Counted from the stretch's first letter, positions 25,648 to 33,668 are shown. The stretch: 56,423 nucleotides of DNA from CAZEVY01 sp964515555 (GCA_964515555.1 CAZEVY010000023.1:1-56423), one strand, 5' to 3'. Program-made: numbers and translations. The notes: generated by a model from the letters alone, not told the origin.

Positions 25648-26769
25648 CTATGCTCCTGAGGCGCTCCCGCCCCGACGCGAAGTGATCTTCCCGGCGCGGT
25701 CGATTGTCAGTCGCAAGCCGCGCCACAACACGGTGTCGCCGAAAAGACCCGCAAGCCACACCGCGACACCCCACAGATCGCGGATCGGCACGAGCCACCC
25801 CCACCGCGCCGTCACGCGGCACTCGAGCAGCGCGCCGGCGGCCAGCGCCATCGCCAGTCGCGCGCCGAGAAGCGCCGCGGCCACCCACCACCAACCGGCG
25901 ATCGCCGCCGCGACCGCCCACAAGGTCGCGAACGTCACGGGCAGTCCGGCATAGCCCGCGCGATTGGTCACGCGCATCGTGCGGTGCCAGCGCAGTTGAT
26001 GCCGCCAGACATCGCCCCAACCGGGCGCGCCGAGATTCGTCTCGACCACGACGCGCGAGAGATGCACCGCCATACCGAGGCGCGCGATGTTGCGCGCCAA
26101 CGCGTTGTCGTCGGCCAGGTGGCCGGCGATCGCCTCGAAGCCGCCGGCGCGGGCGAGATCGCTTTTGCGGAAGACCAGCGTCGCGCCGAGGCCGGTGTCG
26201 CGAACGCCGGCAAGCGGCGCCACCAGCACGGACGGCGCAAAATCGGTCGCGATGCCGAGCGCTTCCCAGCGGCCGGCGCTTGTGGATGCAGTCGCGCGAT
26301 ACAGGCAGGTCACCACGCCGATGCTTGGATCGGCGAGCGGAGCGGCGACACGCCACAGGTAGCCGGGCGGCGCCGTAATGTCGCTGTCGTCGACCAGCAG
26401 GATCTCGTAACGCGCCTCCCGCGCCAGGTCCATGAGCGCCGCCACCTTGCCGTTGGGCGCATGCGACGCGCATCGCACCAGGCGAATCCCGCGCTCCGGG
26501 AATTCGCCCCGCAGCCGGTCGATTTCGGCGACGCACGGGTCGTCGTCGCGGTGGACGCCGAAGAGAATCTCGAAGCCCGGGTACTCCTGCGCGGCGTGGG
26601 AGCGGATCGCGCTGTAGAAACCGTGGTCGAGTCCGTATACCGGCTTCAGGATCGAGATGGGCGGCGCGCCGGTCCCGGCGGGCTCCCGCTTGCGCCGGTG
26701 CCGCACGATCATCACGAGCGCCGCCAGTTGATACACCAGCGCGACCGCGGCGGCAATGGCGAAGATCAT
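25648..26769 (-). CDS. hpnI: Hopanoid glycosyltransferase HpnI (GT21/ceramide-glucosyltransferase-like)
   Basis: A 373-aa membrane glycosyltransferase. In characterised systems HpnI transfers N-acetylglucosamine to bacteriohopanetetrol, the first step towards the cyclitol-ether head group. An N-terminal TM helix (residues 2-22) is followed by ISILKPVYGLD (38-48), the DxD-type DDSD (127-130), DD at 220-221, and HQLRWHRT near 257-264, the QxxRW-like motif. A C-terminal hydrophobic bundle begins at about 270. The ATG at 26769 overlaps the upstream half-transporter stop (ATGA). It is the last gene of a four-gene operon beginning with hpnJ. No hpnK deacetylase is present in the window. Confidence 0.88.
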   Translation of the reverse strand: MIFAIAAAVALVYQLAALVMIVRHRRKREPAGTGAPPISILKPVYGLDHGFYSAIRSHAAQEYPGFEILFGVHRDDDPCVAEIDRLRGEFPERGIRLVRCASHAPNGKVAALMDLAREARYEILLVDDSDITAPPGYLWRVAAPLADPSIGVVTCLYRATASTSAGRWEALGIATDFAPSVLVAPLAGVRDTGLGATLVFRKSDLARAGGFEAIAGHLADDNALARNIARLGMAVHLSRVVVETNLGAPGWGDVWRHQLRWHRTMRVTNRAGYAGLPVTFATLWAVAAAIAGWWWVAAALLGARLAMALAAGALLECRVTARWGWLVPIRDLWGVAVWLAGLFGDTVLWRGLRLTIDRAGKITSRRGGSASGA

Positions 26770-27077
26770 CCCGCGAGCAGCACCACGCCCGCGGCGACCA
26801 GGCACACGCCCGCCCACCGCCGGCCTTCGACGCGCTCGCCGAGCCACAGTTTCGCGAGCGCCGTTTCGACGATCAGAGTCGCCGCCGTCGCCGGCACCGC
26901 GAAGCTGAGATCCGTGCGGGCCAGCAAGGCCAGGAACGCGAAGAACGAAATCGCCATGGACCCCATGGCCGCCGCGAGAATCGCCCAACGGATCCTGGGA
27001 TGCCGCAGCGCGAACCGTTGCAGAAGGTCGCCTCCGGCGGCGCTCGCCACCACGACGCCGAGCAGCAGCCATTTCAT
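26766..27077 (-). CDS. SMR/EamA-like half transporter, 103 aa
   Basis: A small integral membrane protein with four predicted helices (about 2-18, 32-55, 62-80, 85-102). The closing LGERVEGRRWAGVCLVAAGVVLL is the EamA/DMT end signature. At this length it must act as a dimer, as SMR proteins and the ArnE/ArnF aminoarabinose-lipid flippase do. It overlaps both neighbours by four bases and pairs with the 116-aa homologue immediately upstream. This suggests a heterodimer that moves a hopanoid or glycolipid intermediate across the membrane; the substrate is inferred only from the operon. I use the ATG at 27077 because the longer frame lacks membrane character before it. Confidence 0.78.
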   Translation of the reverse strand: MKWLLLGVVVASAAGGDLLQRFALRHPRIRWAILAAAMGSMAISFFAFLALLARTDLSFAVPATAATLIVETALAKLWLGERVEGRRWAGVCLVAAGVVLLAG

Positions 27078-27424
27078 GACGGTTCCCGCGACTCCGGCCG
27101 CGTCGCGCCCACCAGCGCCGCGCCGGCGACGACAAGCACGGTGCCCGCCCATCGCCTCGCGCTCACCGGCTCGTCGAGCACGAAGCGTCCGAGCAGCGCG
27201 GTGATCACATACCCCAGCGAGGTCACCGGCGCGACGTAGCTGAGATCGGCCCACCGCAACAATTTCATGCGGAGTACGGTCCAGCCGGTCAACAGGACGA
27301 CTCCCGCGATCAGAAGGACGAACCGGGTTTCGAGCCCTTGCTTGATGAGCAGATTACCGACAGGATTCGCGACCGTCACGACGGCGACGACCAGCCACAG
27401 CTTCCAGGCCAGCGGCGGGTTCAC
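27074..27424 (-). CDS. SMR/EamA-like half transporter, 116 aa
   Basis: A second small four-helix DMT-type protein (LWLVVAVVTVANPVGNLLIK, FVLLIAGVVLLTGWTVL, YVAPVTSLGYVITALLG, and a final AGTVLVVAGAALVG). It carries the conserved LDEPVSARRWAGT end motif. Its GTG start overlaps the hpnJ stop (GTGA) and its stop overlaps the start of the 103-aa partner. Two adjacent unequal half-transporters resemble EbrAB- or ArnEF-style heterodimers. Location between hpnJ and hpnI suggests flipping of a hopanoid precursor. That substrate is my inference. Confidence 0.78.
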   Translation of the reverse strand: MNPPLAWKLWLVVAVVTVANPVGNLLIKQGLETRFVLLIAGVVLLTGWTVLRMKLLRWADLSYVAPVTSLGYVITALLGRFVLDEPVSARRWAGTVLVVAGAALVGATRPESREPS

Positions 27425-28869
27425 TGCGTCAGTTGCGCGGCGACGCGTTGCTCGCGAACGAAGCGCTTGCGTTTCGCCCGCAGGCTCAGATACTCGCGCG
27501 CTTCCTTATAAAGCCGGCGGCGCTCGGAGGAATCGAACATCGCCTTACGGACCAGCCGCCATGCCACGCGCGGGCGGAAGAAGTACTCGCCGTAAAAGCG
27601 TTCCACCCAGTCGACGAGCTCGCCGCGATCGAGGCCCGGATAGACGATGTTGGGCAGTTGGTGGCCCGTCTCGTCGGTCATGGAGTCGATGGTGATGAGA
27701 CCGTTCTTCACGACGTGATCGTAGAACTCGGTACCCGGATACGGGTGCGCGATCGAGACCTGAATGGTCTCGACATCGAGCCGCTTGGCGAAATCGATGG
27801 TCCGCCGGATGCTCTCGCGGGTTTCGCCCGGCAGTCCGATGATGAAATCGCCGTGGATGGTCAGGCCGAGCTGGTGCGCGTTGGCGGTGTAGCGCCGCGC
27901 CATGTCGAGCGTCGCTCCCTTCTTGATGTTCTTGAGAATCTGCTCGTCACCCGACTCGTAGCCCACGATCATCAGGCGGCAGCCGGCCTCGCGCATCGCC
28001 TTTAGGGTCTCGTAGTCGGTGGTCACGCGCGAGGTGCAGGACCACGTGAAGTTCAGAGGCTTCAGCTTCTTACACAGCTCGATGGTGCGATGCTTCTGGT
28101 AGTTGAAGGTGTCGTCGTCGAAGAAGATCTCCTTCAACCCCGGAAAATTCTCGAGCGCCCAGCGGACTTCGTTGGCGACGTCGTCGGCCGACCGCAGCCG
28201 CCAGCGATGGCCCGAATGCGTCTGCGGCCACAGGCAGAAGGTGCACATCGCCGGGCAGCCGCGCGATGTGTAGAGCGAGAGGAACGGATTCAGCAGAAAC
28301 GGGACGTTGTAGCGCCGGAAATCGAGGTCGCGGCGATAGACCTTGGTGACCCACGGCAGCTCATCGAGGTTCTCGATGTAGCCGCCCTCGGGGTTGTGGC
28401 GGACGTGTCCGTTCTCGCGGAAGCTGACGCCGGGGAGATCCTCGAGACGCGCGCCGCGGGCGAAGTTCACGATCTGGTGGTCGAACTCGCGCCGCACGAC
28501 GAAATCGACGGCCTTCGAAGCGCGCAGCGCCTTCTCCGGCTCCACCGTGACCGGCGGCCCGACGAAGCAGACGCGCAGCTTCGGGTTGGTGTCCTTCATC
28601 ATCTCCGCCATGCGGAGGTCGACCTCGAAGCCTGGCGTGGAGGTGAACAGCACGAGCAGCTCGAAGTCCTTCGCCATGGCGACAGTCCGCTCGATCGAGA
28701 CTTTATGCGGCGGCGCGTCGACCACCTTGCTGTCCGGGAGCATCCCGGCCGGGTAGCACAGCCACACCGGATACCAGTACGACTCGATCTCGCGCGTCGC
28801 CGGCCAGCGCGAGCTCGCGCCACCGTCGAAACCCTCGAAGGAAGGCGGGTTCAGGAAGAGAGTTCGCAT
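27421..28869 (-). CDS. hpnJ: Hopanoid-associated radical SAM protein HpnJ
   Basis: A 482-aa radical SAM enzyme. HpnJ is required for the ring contraction that turns the glucosaminyl-hopanoid into the cyclitol ether. The N-terminal B12-binding-like region (about 1-160) precedes the iron-sulfur motif CPAMCTFC (Cys205, 209, 212). Typical downstream SAM-barrel segments are EIFFDDDTFNYQKH, VGYESGDEQILKNIKKGA and GDFIIGLPGETRESI. The ATG at 28869 gives the conserved MRTLFLNPPSFEGFDGG start. It heads the operon hpnJ, two half transporters, hpnI, joined by four-base overlaps. An inverted repeat lies just upstream. A generic B12-radical SAM assignment is the fallback. Confidence 0.9.
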   Translation of the reverse strand: MRTLFLNPPSFEGFDGGASSRWPATREIESYWYPVWLCYPAGMLPDSKVVDAPPHKVSIERTVAMAKDFELLVLFTSTPGFEVDLRMAEMMKDTNPKLRVCFVGPPVTVEPEKALRASKAVDFVVRREFDHQIVNFARGARLEDLPGVSFRENGHVRHNPEGGYIENLDELPWVTKVYRRDLDFRRYNVPFLLNPFLSLYTSRGCPAMCTFCLWPQTHSGHRWRLRSADDVANEVRWALENFPGLKEIFFDDDTFNYQKHRTIELCKKLKPLNFTWSCTSRVTTDYETLKAMREAGCRLMIVGYESGDEQILKNIKKGATLDMARRYTANAHQLGLTIHGDFIIGLPGETRESIRRTIDFAKRLDVETIQVSIAHPYPGTEFYDHVVKNGLITIDSMTDETGHQLPNIVYPGLDRGELVDWVERFYGEYFFRPRVAWRLVRKAMFDSSERRRLYKEAREYLSLRAKRKRFVREQRVAAQLTQ

Positions 28870-28875
28870 TTCGGG

Positions 28876-28893
28876 GCTAAGTACGAGCTTAGC
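28876..28893. promoter_or_regulatory. Inverted repeat upstream of hpnJ
   Basis: The perfect inverted repeat GCTAAG-tacgag-CTTAGC lies 7-24 nt before the hpnJ ATG and includes the TACTTA that could serve as a -10. It is placed like an operator in the hpnJ-uxaE divergent gap. No regulator gene is adjacent. Confidence 0.35.
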
Positions 28894-28965
28894 ACTGTGG
28901 GGCCGGGCTCCCGCGCGGCGTGCGATCCTTCGGGTCGCGCCGGGTGCTGGTCCCGGAGGGCCAGC

Positions 28966-28971
28966 TATACT
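28966..28971 (+). promoter_or_regulatory. Leaderless-type -10 (TATACT) for uxaE
   Basis: TATACT ends 10 nt before the uxaE ATG. There is no Shine-Dalgarno between them, so the transcript probably begins within a few bases of the start codon. Confidence 0.45.
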
Positions 28972-28981
28972 GATTGATCTC

Positions 28982-30241
28982 ATGGCTGTCCATCTCGCGA
29001 AATACTCGATCGGCGTGGGCGACCGCTTCGCCCACCAGGCCCCCGCGCAACTGCGCGCCTGCGCGATGGCCGGAGAGCGCGGCGTCGATGTGATCCCGGT
29101 GTGGAACAAGTCCAACCGCGAGCACCTGATCGTCGGCTCCGAGCCCCGGACCGTGCGCGACGCCGCCGACGCCGCCGTAAAGAAACTCGGCTGGACGAAG
29201 CCATACCATGTCGACGCCGATCACATTAATATCTCCACCGTCGATCGCTTCCTCGATGCCAGCGATTTCTTCACGATCGACGTCGCCGACTGGATCGCCA
29301 GGCCCGCCGATTCCGCCGCGGCCGACGCCTTCGTGGCGCGGCACGGCGAGTTGATCGGCGAGCTGCGCATCCCCGGCGTGGAGCGCCCCCTGACGACGAC
29401 GCGCGATTTCGTCGCCGCCACGGCGTCGAAATACCTCGCCGCCGTGACCGAGGCCGGCCGCATCTACAGGCACATCGAGGAACGGAAAGGCGCCGGCGCC
29501 TTCATCGCCGAAGTTTCGATGGACGAGACCGACAGCCCGCAGACGCCGGTCGAGCTGCTGGTAATTCTCGCGGCAATCGCCGGCGAGGGAATCCCGATCC
29601 AGACCATCGCCCCGAAATTCACGGGCCGCTTCAACAAGGGCGTCGACTACGTGGGCGACACCGCCGCATTCGCGCGCGAGTTCGCCGACGACATCGCCAC
29701 CATCGCCTTTGCGATCGCCCGCTACGGCCTGCCCTCGAACCTCAAGCTGAGCGTGCACTCGGGCAGCGACAAGTTCTCGATTTACGCGGCGATTCATCGC
29801 GCGATCGGGGCATCCGGCGCCGGAGTGCATGTGAAGACCGCCGGGACCACGTGGCTCGAGGAGCTGGTCGGTCTGGCCGAAAGCGGCGGCGAGGGACTCG
29901 AAATCGCGCGCGAAGTCTACGCCGAAGCCCACGCGCACGTCGAGGAACTCTGCGCACCCTACGCCGCGGTGATCGACATCGACCCGGCGCGGCTCCCCGA
30001 CCCGGCGGCCGTGCGCGCCTGGTCCGGTGAGGATTACATCGCCGCGCTACGCCACGACCCGCGCTGCGCACGCTTCAACCCGAGCTTCCGACAGCTTCTG
30101 CACGTCGGTTACAAGGTCGCCGCGAAGATGGGCGGGCGATACCTGGAGATGCTCGAGCGGTGCGAGAGCGCCATCGCGTGCAACGTGACGGAGAATCTCT
30201 TCGACCGCCACATCCGCCCGGTGTTCCTCGGTTCGGAATAG
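28982..30241 (+). CDS. uxaE: Tagaturonate/fructuronate epimerase UxaE
   Basis: A 419-aa epimerase of the UxaE family, interconverting D-tagaturonate and D-fructuronate at C3 in galacturonate catabolism. Family blocks recognisable from the Thermotoga enzyme are VDADHIN (about 78-84, metal-binding acids and His), FTIDVADW, EVSMDETDSP, KGVDYVGD, LSVHSGSDKFSIY, VHVKTAGTTWLEE, and the C-terminal RQLLHVGYK. It is cytoplasmic, with no signal peptide. An SMP-30/gluconolactonase gene follows 9 bp downstream, so both may act on sugar acids. The stop codon TAG is embedded in a TAGAAT hexamer that may promote the next gene. Confidence 0.88.
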   Translation: MAVHLAKYSIGVGDRFAHQAPAQLRACAMAGERGVDVIPVWNKSNREHLIVGSEPRTVRDAADAAVKKLGWTKPYHVDADHINISTVDRFLDASDFFTIDVADWIARPADSAAADAFVARHGELIGELRIPGVERPLTTTRDFVAATASKYLAAVTEAGRIYRHIEERKGAGAFIAEVSMDETDSPQTPVELLVILAAIAGEGIPIQTIAPKFTGRFNKGVDYVGDTAAFAREFADDIATIAFAIARYGLPSNLKLSVHSGSDKFSIYAAIHRAIGASGAGVHVKTAGTTWLEELVGLAESGGEGLEIAREVYAEAHAHVEELCAPYAAVIDIDPARLPDPAAVRAWSGEDYIAALRHDPRCARFNPSFRQLLHVGYKVAAKMGGRYLEMLERCESAIACNVTENLFDRHIRPVFLGSE

Positions 30242-30244
30242 AAT
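30239..30244 (+). promoter_or_regulatory. Leaderless-type -10 (TAGAAT) overlapping the uxaE stop
   Basis: TAGAAT shares its first three bases with the uxaE stop and ends 6 nt before the GTG of the SMP-30 gene. The gene could be expressed separately from uxaE. Confidence 0.4.
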
Positions 30245-30250
30245 CTTGGG

Positions 30251-31249
30251 GTGAGACGCCTACTCCTTTCGCTGCTGCTCGCCGTTCCCGTCATGCCGCA
30301 GGACACGCGCAATTTCCCGTCGCTGGGCCAGGTGGTGCGCCTCGACCCGGCGCTCGACAAGCTCATCCCGCGCGACGCGCGCATCGAAGTGCTCGGCTCG
30401 GGCTTCGACTGGTCCGAGGGCCCGGTGTGGGTCAAGAACGGCGCGTACCTGCTGTTCTCCGACATCCCGCGCAATTCCGTCATGAAGTGGAAAGAGGGGC
30501 AGGGCGTCAGCCTTTTCCTCAAACCGTCGGGCTACACCGGCGCGACCGATTACGGCCGGGAGCCGGGCAGCAACGGACTGCTGCTCGACGCCGAGGGACG
30601 CCTGGTTTCCTGCGAGCACGGCGACCGCCGCATCTCGCGCATGGAGATCGACGGCGGCAAGCGTACGCTGGTCGACAACTACCAGGGGAAGCGCCTGAAC
30701 AGCCCCAACGACGCGGTATTCAAATCGAACGGCGACCTCTACTTCACCGATCCGCCCTATGGCCTGCCGAAACAGTGGGCCGATCCCCGCCGGGAACTCG
30801 ATTTCTGCGGTGTTTATCGGCTCTCCAGGAACGGCGAGTTGACGCTGCTCCATCGCGACATGACGCGGCCGAACGGCATCGCCTTCTCGCCCGACGAGAA
30901 GACGCTCTACGTCGCGCAGTCGGATTCCAAGGCCGCCATCTGGATGGCGTTCCCGGTCAAGGATGACGGCACGCTCGCCGCGGGCCGCGTGTTCGGCGAC
31001 GTCACCGCGAGCATGGGCAAGCTGCCCGGCGCCCCCGACGGTCTGAAAGTCGACCGAGAGGGCAACGTCTTCGCCACGGGTCCGGGCGGCGTCTACATCT
31101 TCACGCCACAGGGAAAGCTGCTGGGCCGCATCGACACCGGAGAGCGTACCGCTAATTGCGCCTGGGGAGACGACGGAACGGTCCTGTATATGACCGCCGA
31201 CATGTATATCTGCCGCATCCGGACTACGACGCGTGGCGCGGGATGGTAG
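30251..31249 (+). CDS. Exported SMP-30/gluconolactonase family protein
   Basis: A 332-aa six-bladed beta-propeller. The signal peptide is MRRLLLSLLLAVPVMPQ. The metal-binding positions of the SMP-30 family are visible: Glu in FDWSEGPVWV (about 56), Asn in LNSPNDAVF, and Asp with Pro-Asn in RPNGIAFSPD and GAPDGLKVD. It would hydrolyse an aldonolactone or a related lactone in the periplasm. Its position after uxaE suggests uronate or aldonate metabolism. The GTG start fits both the signal peptide and the upstream TAGAAT. It is convergent with a small gene, leaving one base between the stops. Confidence 0.88.
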   Translation: MRRLLLSLLLAVPVMPQDTRNFPSLGQVVRLDPALDKLIPRDARIEVLGSGFDWSEGPVWVKNGAYLLFSDIPRNSVMKWKEGQGVSLFLKPSGYTGATDYGREPGSNGLLLDAEGRLVSCEHGDRRISRMEIDGGKRTLVDNYQGKRLNSPNDAVFKSNGDLYFTDPPYGLPKQWADPRRELDFCGVYRLSRNGELTLLHRDMTRPNGIAFSPDEKTLYVAQSDSKAAIWMAFPVKDDGTLAAGRVFGDVTASMGKLPGAPDGLKVDREGNVFATGPGGVYIFTPQGKLLGRIDTGERTANCAWGDDGTVLYMTADMYICRIRTTTRGAGW

Positions 31250-31250
31250 C

Positions 31251-31466
31251 CTACTTACCCTTTTCCTGCTTCTTTCGATCCGCCCAATACTTCTTCATCT
31301 TCTCGGACTGCGCCTTCTTCTGAGCGGCGGTGCGCGGCTTGCGTGGCGCCGCGGCGTTCTTGGGGGGACGTCCGCGGCGTTTCGCGGAACCCTGAAGGGC
31401 TTCGATCGCTTTGGTGATTCGGTCCCGCTCCGCAATCAAAAGAGCCAGGACATGTTCTGATGCCAT
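31251..31466 (-). CDS. Small basic protein with AT-hook-like tail
   Basis: A 71-aa protein. Residues 1-27 form a predicted helix (ASEHVLALLIAERDRITKAI). The remainder is Lys/Arg/Ala-rich with RRGRPPK, an AT-hook core, then AAPRKPRTAAQKKAQ and a lysine-rich end. It resembles short histone-H1-like or nucleoid-associated proteins and probably binds DNA or RNA. The ATG at 31466 is preferred because a TACTAT hexamer ends 7 nt upstream. It is convergent with the SMP-30 gene and has no partner gene. The function is inferred from composition. Confidence 0.6.
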   Translation of the reverse strand: MASEHVLALLIAERDRITKAIEALQGSAKRRGRPPKNAAAPRKPRTAAQKKAQSEKMKKYWADRKKQEKGK

Positions 31467-31473
31467 CAAGGGC

Positions 31474-31479
31474 ATAGTA
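31474..31479 (-). promoter_or_regulatory. Leaderless-type -10 (TACTAT) for the small basic protein
   Basis: TACTAT on the minus strand ends 7 nt before the ATG at 31466, with no Shine-Dalgarno. It supports the shorter start. Confidence 0.4.
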
Positions 31480-31523
31480 ACAGTTATCACCGGCGGGAAC
31501 AATTATCGCGGCGGGAGATTGAA

Positions 31524-31529
31524 TAGAAT
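31524..31529 (+). promoter_or_regulatory. -10 element (TAGAAT) for tRNA-Arg
   Basis: TAGAAT lies 11 nt upstream of the first tRNA base, the right distance for a tRNA promoter. A -35 is not obvious. Confidence 0.45.
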
Positions 31530-31540
31530 GGAAGCAGACC

Positions 31541-31617
31541 GGGGACGTAGCTCAGTTGGATAGAGCGGCCGCCTCCTAAGCGGCAGGCCGGCAGTTCGAA
31601 TCTGCCCGTCCCTACCA
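31541..31617 (+). tRNA. tRNA-Arg (anticodon CCT)
   Basis: A full cloverleaf is readable. The acceptor GGGGACG pairs with CGTCCCT (first pair G-U). The D arm is GCTC...GAGC. The anticodon stem is GCCGC/GCGGC with loop CTCCTAA, giving anticodon CCT for AGG codons. The T arm is GGCAG-TTCGAAT-CTGCC, and the 3' CCA is encoded. It is not flanked by an integrase or a duplicated 3' end. Confidence 0.96.
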
Positions 31618-31640
31618 TTCCTGCTCGGGAGGGAGATGCT

Positions 31641-32099
31641 ATGGCAAGCATCAACACGACGCGGGTGATCCTCGGGGGCATGGTCGCCGGCATCGTCATC
31701 AACGTCTGCGAATTCGTGCTGCACGGGATTGTCCTGAAAACGGATTGGGAAGATGTCATGCGGACTCTGAATCGCCCGGCCGAGGCCAGCTTCGCGCAGA
31801 TCGCCGGTTTCAACGCCATCGGCTTCGTATTCGGATTGGCGGCCTCGTGGCTGTACGCGGCGATCCGGCCGCGATTCGGTCCCGGCCCGAGCACGGCCAC
31901 CACTGCCGGACTGGTCGTTTGGCTTATCGGCTATGCGGGGGCGGCCGCCGGGCCGACAATTCAGGGAATCTTCCCCTGGAGACTGACGGCGCTTTCGGCG
32001 GCGGTCGGCTTGGTGGAGGTGGTTGGCGCCACCATCCTCGCCGCGGCGATCTACCGGGAAGGCACGGCGGCATCCTCGAAGGCGGCCGCTGCGCGCTGA
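31641..32099 (+). CDS. Small four-helix membrane protein of unknown function
   Basis: A 152-aa integral membrane protein with four hydrophobic helices (about 8-28, 52-73, 89-110, 116-137). The first is VILGGMVAGIVINVCEFVLH. A short soluble loop between helices 1 and 2 carries DWEDVMRTLNRPAEAS. GGGAGGGAG precedes the ATG at good spacing, so this gene uses a conventional leader. No catalytic or transport signature is visible. It is located just after the tRNA and convergent with the Gfo/Idh/MocA gene. Confidence 0.7.
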   Translation: MASINTTRVILGGMVAGIVINVCEFVLHGIVLKTDWEDVMRTLNRPAEASFAQIAGFNAIGFVFGLAASWLYAAIRPRFGPGPSTATTAGLVVWLIGYAGAAAGPTIQGIFPWRLTALSAAVGLVEVVGATILAAAIYREGTAASSKAAAAR

Positions 32100-32102
32100 T
32101 CG

Positions 32103-33668
32103 TCAGCCGATCTGCCAGCCTTTGCGCGCTTTCGGCTTCACGTACTGATTGGCCTCGGCGCTGTTGGTGAAGCGCATTCGCGCGGCATCCCACTCCAGCT
32201 TGCCCTCGACGCGCAGCGCGATCACGCCGAGCAGAATCCACTCGGTGAACGGTCCGGCGACGCTGAAGTCCGAGCATGACCGCTCGCCGCCCTTGCAGGC
32301 GCGAATCCAGTCGCGGTAGTGCCCCGGCGATCGCGACAGCCACTGCGCGGGAAGTTTGTAGTCCTTGTTGCGCGCCTCCGGCAGCAGTCGCACGCGAGCG
32401 CCGTAGGTGTCGGTGGTGATAACGCCCTTCTCGCCGATGAAGACCGCGCCGTTGCTAAGCGCACCGCCCCCGCCGCCGAATCCGCCGCCACCGCCCCCGC
32501 GTCCGCGGCCACCCGGCCCGCCGGGGCCGCCCTGAACCGCCGGGGGACCGCCGCCACGTCCGACCGGAGCGCCGGGTCCGCCCGGTCCGCCCGGACCGGG
32601 CACCGCGCCGCTCACGGAATCCTCGCGACCGCCGAACGATCCCGGTCCGGCGATGAGCGGCTCGGACTCCGGAATCCCCGGCGGGCGATAGGCGGGTCCC
32701 GACATCTTGTCGTACCAGAACAGCTTCAGAGCCGGCATCGCGCCGCGCGCCGGAAAGTCGAATCGCGTGGTCGACTTCGCCGGGAAACTGACGGCATTCT
32801 TCCCTTCCTGGCTGAGGACTTCGATGCTCGTCGGCGCCGTCAACTGGAGCGCCATGTTGGGACCGCCGAGGATGTGGCAGGCCATGTCGCCGAGTGCGCC
32901 GCAGCCGAAATCGTAGAAGCCGCGCCAGTTGAAAGGCTGATAGAACTTGTAGCGCGCATTGGCGAACTTTTCGCCGCCCGAAGTATACGGCCGCATGGAG
33001 GCGGGTCCGAGCCACACGTCCCAATCGAGCGTGGATGGGACGGATTCCTCGGTGGGAATCTCGGCGAATCCCTGCGGCCAGATAGGACGATTCGTCCAGG
33101 CGTGCACCTCGGTGACGTTGCCGATCTCGCCCGACCAGAGAATTTCGGCGGCGATGCGCGCGCCTTCGTTCGAATACCCCTGGTTGCCCATCTGCGTGGC
33201 GACCTTGTATTTCGCCGCCGCCTCGGTGAGCAGCCGGGCCTCCCAGACCGTGCGCGTGAGCGGCTTCTCGACGTAGACGTGCTTGCCGCGCTCCATGGCC
33301 CACATCGCGGCGATGGCGTGCGTGTGGTCCGGCGTGGCGACGATGACGGCGTCGATGTTTCGCCCTTCCTTGTCGAGCATCTTGCGGAAGTCGGCGTATT
33401 TGGCCGCTTTCTCATAGCGCTGGAAGGTCTGCTCGGCGCTCTTGGAATCCGGGTCGGCCAAAGCGACGATGTTCTCCGTGGAGCAGCCGTTGATATCGGA
33501 GGCGGCGCGCCCGCCGGCCCCGATCGAGGCGATGTTGAGCTTCTCGTTAGGCGACTTGTAGCCGAGCATCTTGAGCGACGCCGCGCTGGCGAAGCCACCC
33601 GAGGGAACCGCTCCGGCAAGCAACGTTCCGTAGAAGAAATGCCGGCGGGAAGGACGATGGTCGGACAT
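32103..33668 (-). CDS. Tat-exported Gfo/Idh/MocA oxidoreductase with glycine-rich insert
   Basis: A 521-aa NAD(P)-dependent sugar or polyol oxidoreductase-like protein. The N-terminus SRRHFFYGTLLAGA is a twin-arginine signal. The Rossmann fold has ASIGAGGRAASD (47-58), and the active-site motif EKP is at 134-136 with HTHAIA and DHTH nearby. The C-terminal alpha/beta domain continues with DFGCGALGDMACHILGG. Residues ~357-404 are a Gly/Pro/Arg run absent from typical members. GGAGG lies 8 nt before the ATG. Tat-exported members are frequent in Acidobacteria and Planctomycetes and are linked to glycan degradation. The substrate is unknown. Confidence 0.88.
   Translation of the reverse strand: MSDHRPSRRHFFYGTLLAGAVPSGGFASAASLKMLGYKSPNEKLNIASIGAGGRAASDINGCSTENIVALADPDSKSAEQTFQRYEKAAKYADFRKMLDKEGRNIDAVIVATPDHTHAIAAMWAMERGKHVYVEKPLTRTVWEARLLTEAAAKYKVATQMGNQGYSNEGARIAAEILWSGEIGNVTEVHAWTNRPIWPQGFAEIPTEESVPSTLDWDVWLGPASMRPYTSGGEKFANARYKFYQPFNWRGFYDFGCGALGDMACHILGGPNMALQLTAPTSIEVLSQEGKNAVSFPAKSTTRFDFPARGAMPALKLFWYDKMSGPAYRPPGIPESEPLIAGPGSFGGREDSVSGAVPGPGGPGGPGAPVGRGGGPPAVQGGPGGPGGRGRGGGGGGFGGGGGALSNGAVFIGEKGVITTDTYGARVRLLPEARNKDYKLPAQWLSRSPGHYRDWIRACKGGERSCSDFSVAGPFTEWILLGVIALRVEGKLEWDAARMRFTNSAEANQYVKPKARKGWQIG

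Noticed and set aside
31541..31617. Integration site at tRNA-Arg
   Set aside because: No integrase, no repeat of the tRNA 3' end and no change in composition nearby.
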